DNA of 64,000 bases from Desulfogranum marinum (GTDB taxonomy: Bacteria > Desulfobacterota > Desulfobulbia > Desulfobulbales > Desulfobulbaceae). The stretch is from contig NZ_JAFFQD010000019.1 in NCBI RefSeq assembly GCF_016918565.1, positions 1 through 64,000 on the forward strand, given 5' to 3'. The position numbers were made by a program, and so were the translations under genes. Within the stretch, counting starts at the first letter, position 1; each line of letters starts with the position of its first letter. Positions 63,527 to 64,000 of the stretch are shown in pieces. The notes under the pieces are model-generated. The model ran no database searches and was not told the DNA's origin. It saw only the letters and a program-made list of their open reading frames with translations.

Positions 63527-63602
63527 TTAGGCCATCTTGCAAAGTAAGCACCACTTGCCGAAGACCGCTATACTTGTAAGAGAGGCTACCAAGGGGAGTA
63601 CA

Positions 63603-64000
63603 ATGAAACAATTAGCCTGTATGGGAGACAGCATCACCGAGGGGGCAGATTTTGTTAAAGGCCACACCTGGCCTGCTCTTGTTGGCAATGCCTGTGCTCT
63701 GGATGTTACAAATTTCGGCATCGGCGGTGATACCACGCCAGGGATGCTTGCCCGGTTTTACCCGGAAGTGATACAGCTCAAGCCCGACTATGTGTTTATT
63801 ATGGGCGGCACAAATGATCTGTGGTGGGATTGGGAAGTGAAAACAATCCTGGGAAACATCTTTTCAATGTGTTTTCAGGCGAGATACCATGACATCACCC
63901 CGATTATCGGCCTGCCGATACCTGTTGACGTGGAATCTGCCAAGAATACTGATTTTTCCGGTCCGCTTCAAGGGTATGAAAGAATGACGGAAATGCTGGC
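63603..64000 (+). CDS. SGNH/GDSL hydrolase, cut by window end
   Basis: N-terminal 132 codons of an open frame that continues past the window. ATG at 63603 follows GGGGAG. Block I ACMGDSITEGADF contains the nucleophile Ser; block II Gly in NFGIGGDTTPGMLARF; block III GGTNDLWWDW with the oxyanion Asn. The catalytic Asp-His would lie beyond the end. No signal peptide, so a cytoplasmic esterase or acyl hydrolase. Confidence 0.9.
   Translation, partial: MKQLACMGDSITEGADFVKGHTWPALVGNACALDVTNFGIGGDTTPGMLARFYPEVIQLKPDYVFIMGGTNDLWWDWEVKTILGNIFSMCFQARYHDITPIIGLPIPVDVESAKNTDFSGPLQGYERMTEML

Noticed and set aside
1-64000. CRISPR array, rRNA operon, prophage or intact insertion sequence
   Set aside because: No regularly spaced repeats, no rRNA sequence, no phage structural genes and no transposase frame found on reading both strands.

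Overview
The window looks like chromosomal DNA of a strictly or mainly anaerobic, heterotrophic Gram-negative bacterium, most likely Desulfobacterota (Desulfobulbales-like). This is inferred from gene content: an oxygen-sensitive glycyl-radical enzyme, a class I Fe-S fumarase, rubredoxin, ferredoxin-fused oxidoreductases, GlcD/GlcF-type hydroxyacid dehydrogenases, and tripartite (TRAP and TTT) transporters. No rRNA or ribosomal-protein marker is present, so the taxonomy is not proven. There is no CRISPR array, prophage or intact insertion sequence.

Layout. 0.2-6.5 kb: a TRAP transporter, an FAD/Fe-S hydroxyacid dehydrogenase pair and an XRE-cupin regulator, one operon. 6.5-12.3 kb: a HAD phosphatase, a membrane TPR protein, a DUF401 permease, and an nfeD/stomatin pair. 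12.4-22.0 kb: a glycyl-radical activase and trans-4-hydroxy-L-proline dehydratase (HypD), a divergent ilvY-ilvC pair, and a 1199-residue PutA. 22.2-28.0 kb: a FadR-type regulator divergent from a complete branched-chain-type ABC transporter (livKHMGF). 28.1-29.9 kb: a pyruvate kinase with an intact response-regulator receiver domain at its N-terminus. 30-32 kb: small secreted or lipoproteins and a thiamine-binding protein. 32.0-32.75 kb: a tandem duplication carrying tRNA-Glu and tRNA-Lys twice. 32.9-39.6 kb: an RdgC-like protein, a TPR protein, an uncharacterised partner, gatB, radC and hemW. 40-47.6 kb: a metallo-hydrolase, fumarase, LOG-like protein, PilZ protein, EamA transporter, a repeat-rich scar, an Excalibur-domain membrane protein and a rubredoxin.

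47.9-60.3 kb is the most system-like region. A sigma-54-dependent GAF/PAS activator (50.8-52.8 kb, minus strand) sits upstream of a minus-strand heterotrimeric FAD/[2Fe-2S] amine or imino-acid dehydrogenase. It is divergent from a plus-strand operon: ridA, a second copy of the same three-subunit dehydrogenase, tctBAC (a tripartite tricarboxylate-type transporter) and an Asp/Glu-racemase-family enzyme. A good -24/-12 promoter and TGTAA-type inverted repeats lie in the divergent spacer. The inferred pathway is import of a small amino or imino acid, racemisation or epimerisation, FAD-dependent oxidation to an imine, and RidA-assisted hydrolysis. The closest known relatives of the dehydrogenase (HcnABC, opine oxidase, D-hydroxyproline dehydrogenase) fit well with the HypD/PutA genes 30 kb away, so the window as a whole suggests hydroxyproline, proline or D-amino-acid use.

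60.7-64 kb holds an exported protein of unknown function, two small stress-type membrane proteins (YeaQ/GlsB-like and Pmp3-like), a ferredoxin-nitroreductase, a zinc-ribbon protein and the start of an SGNH hydrolase cut by the window end. Several short dispersed repeats shared between distant intergenic regions are reported as findings.
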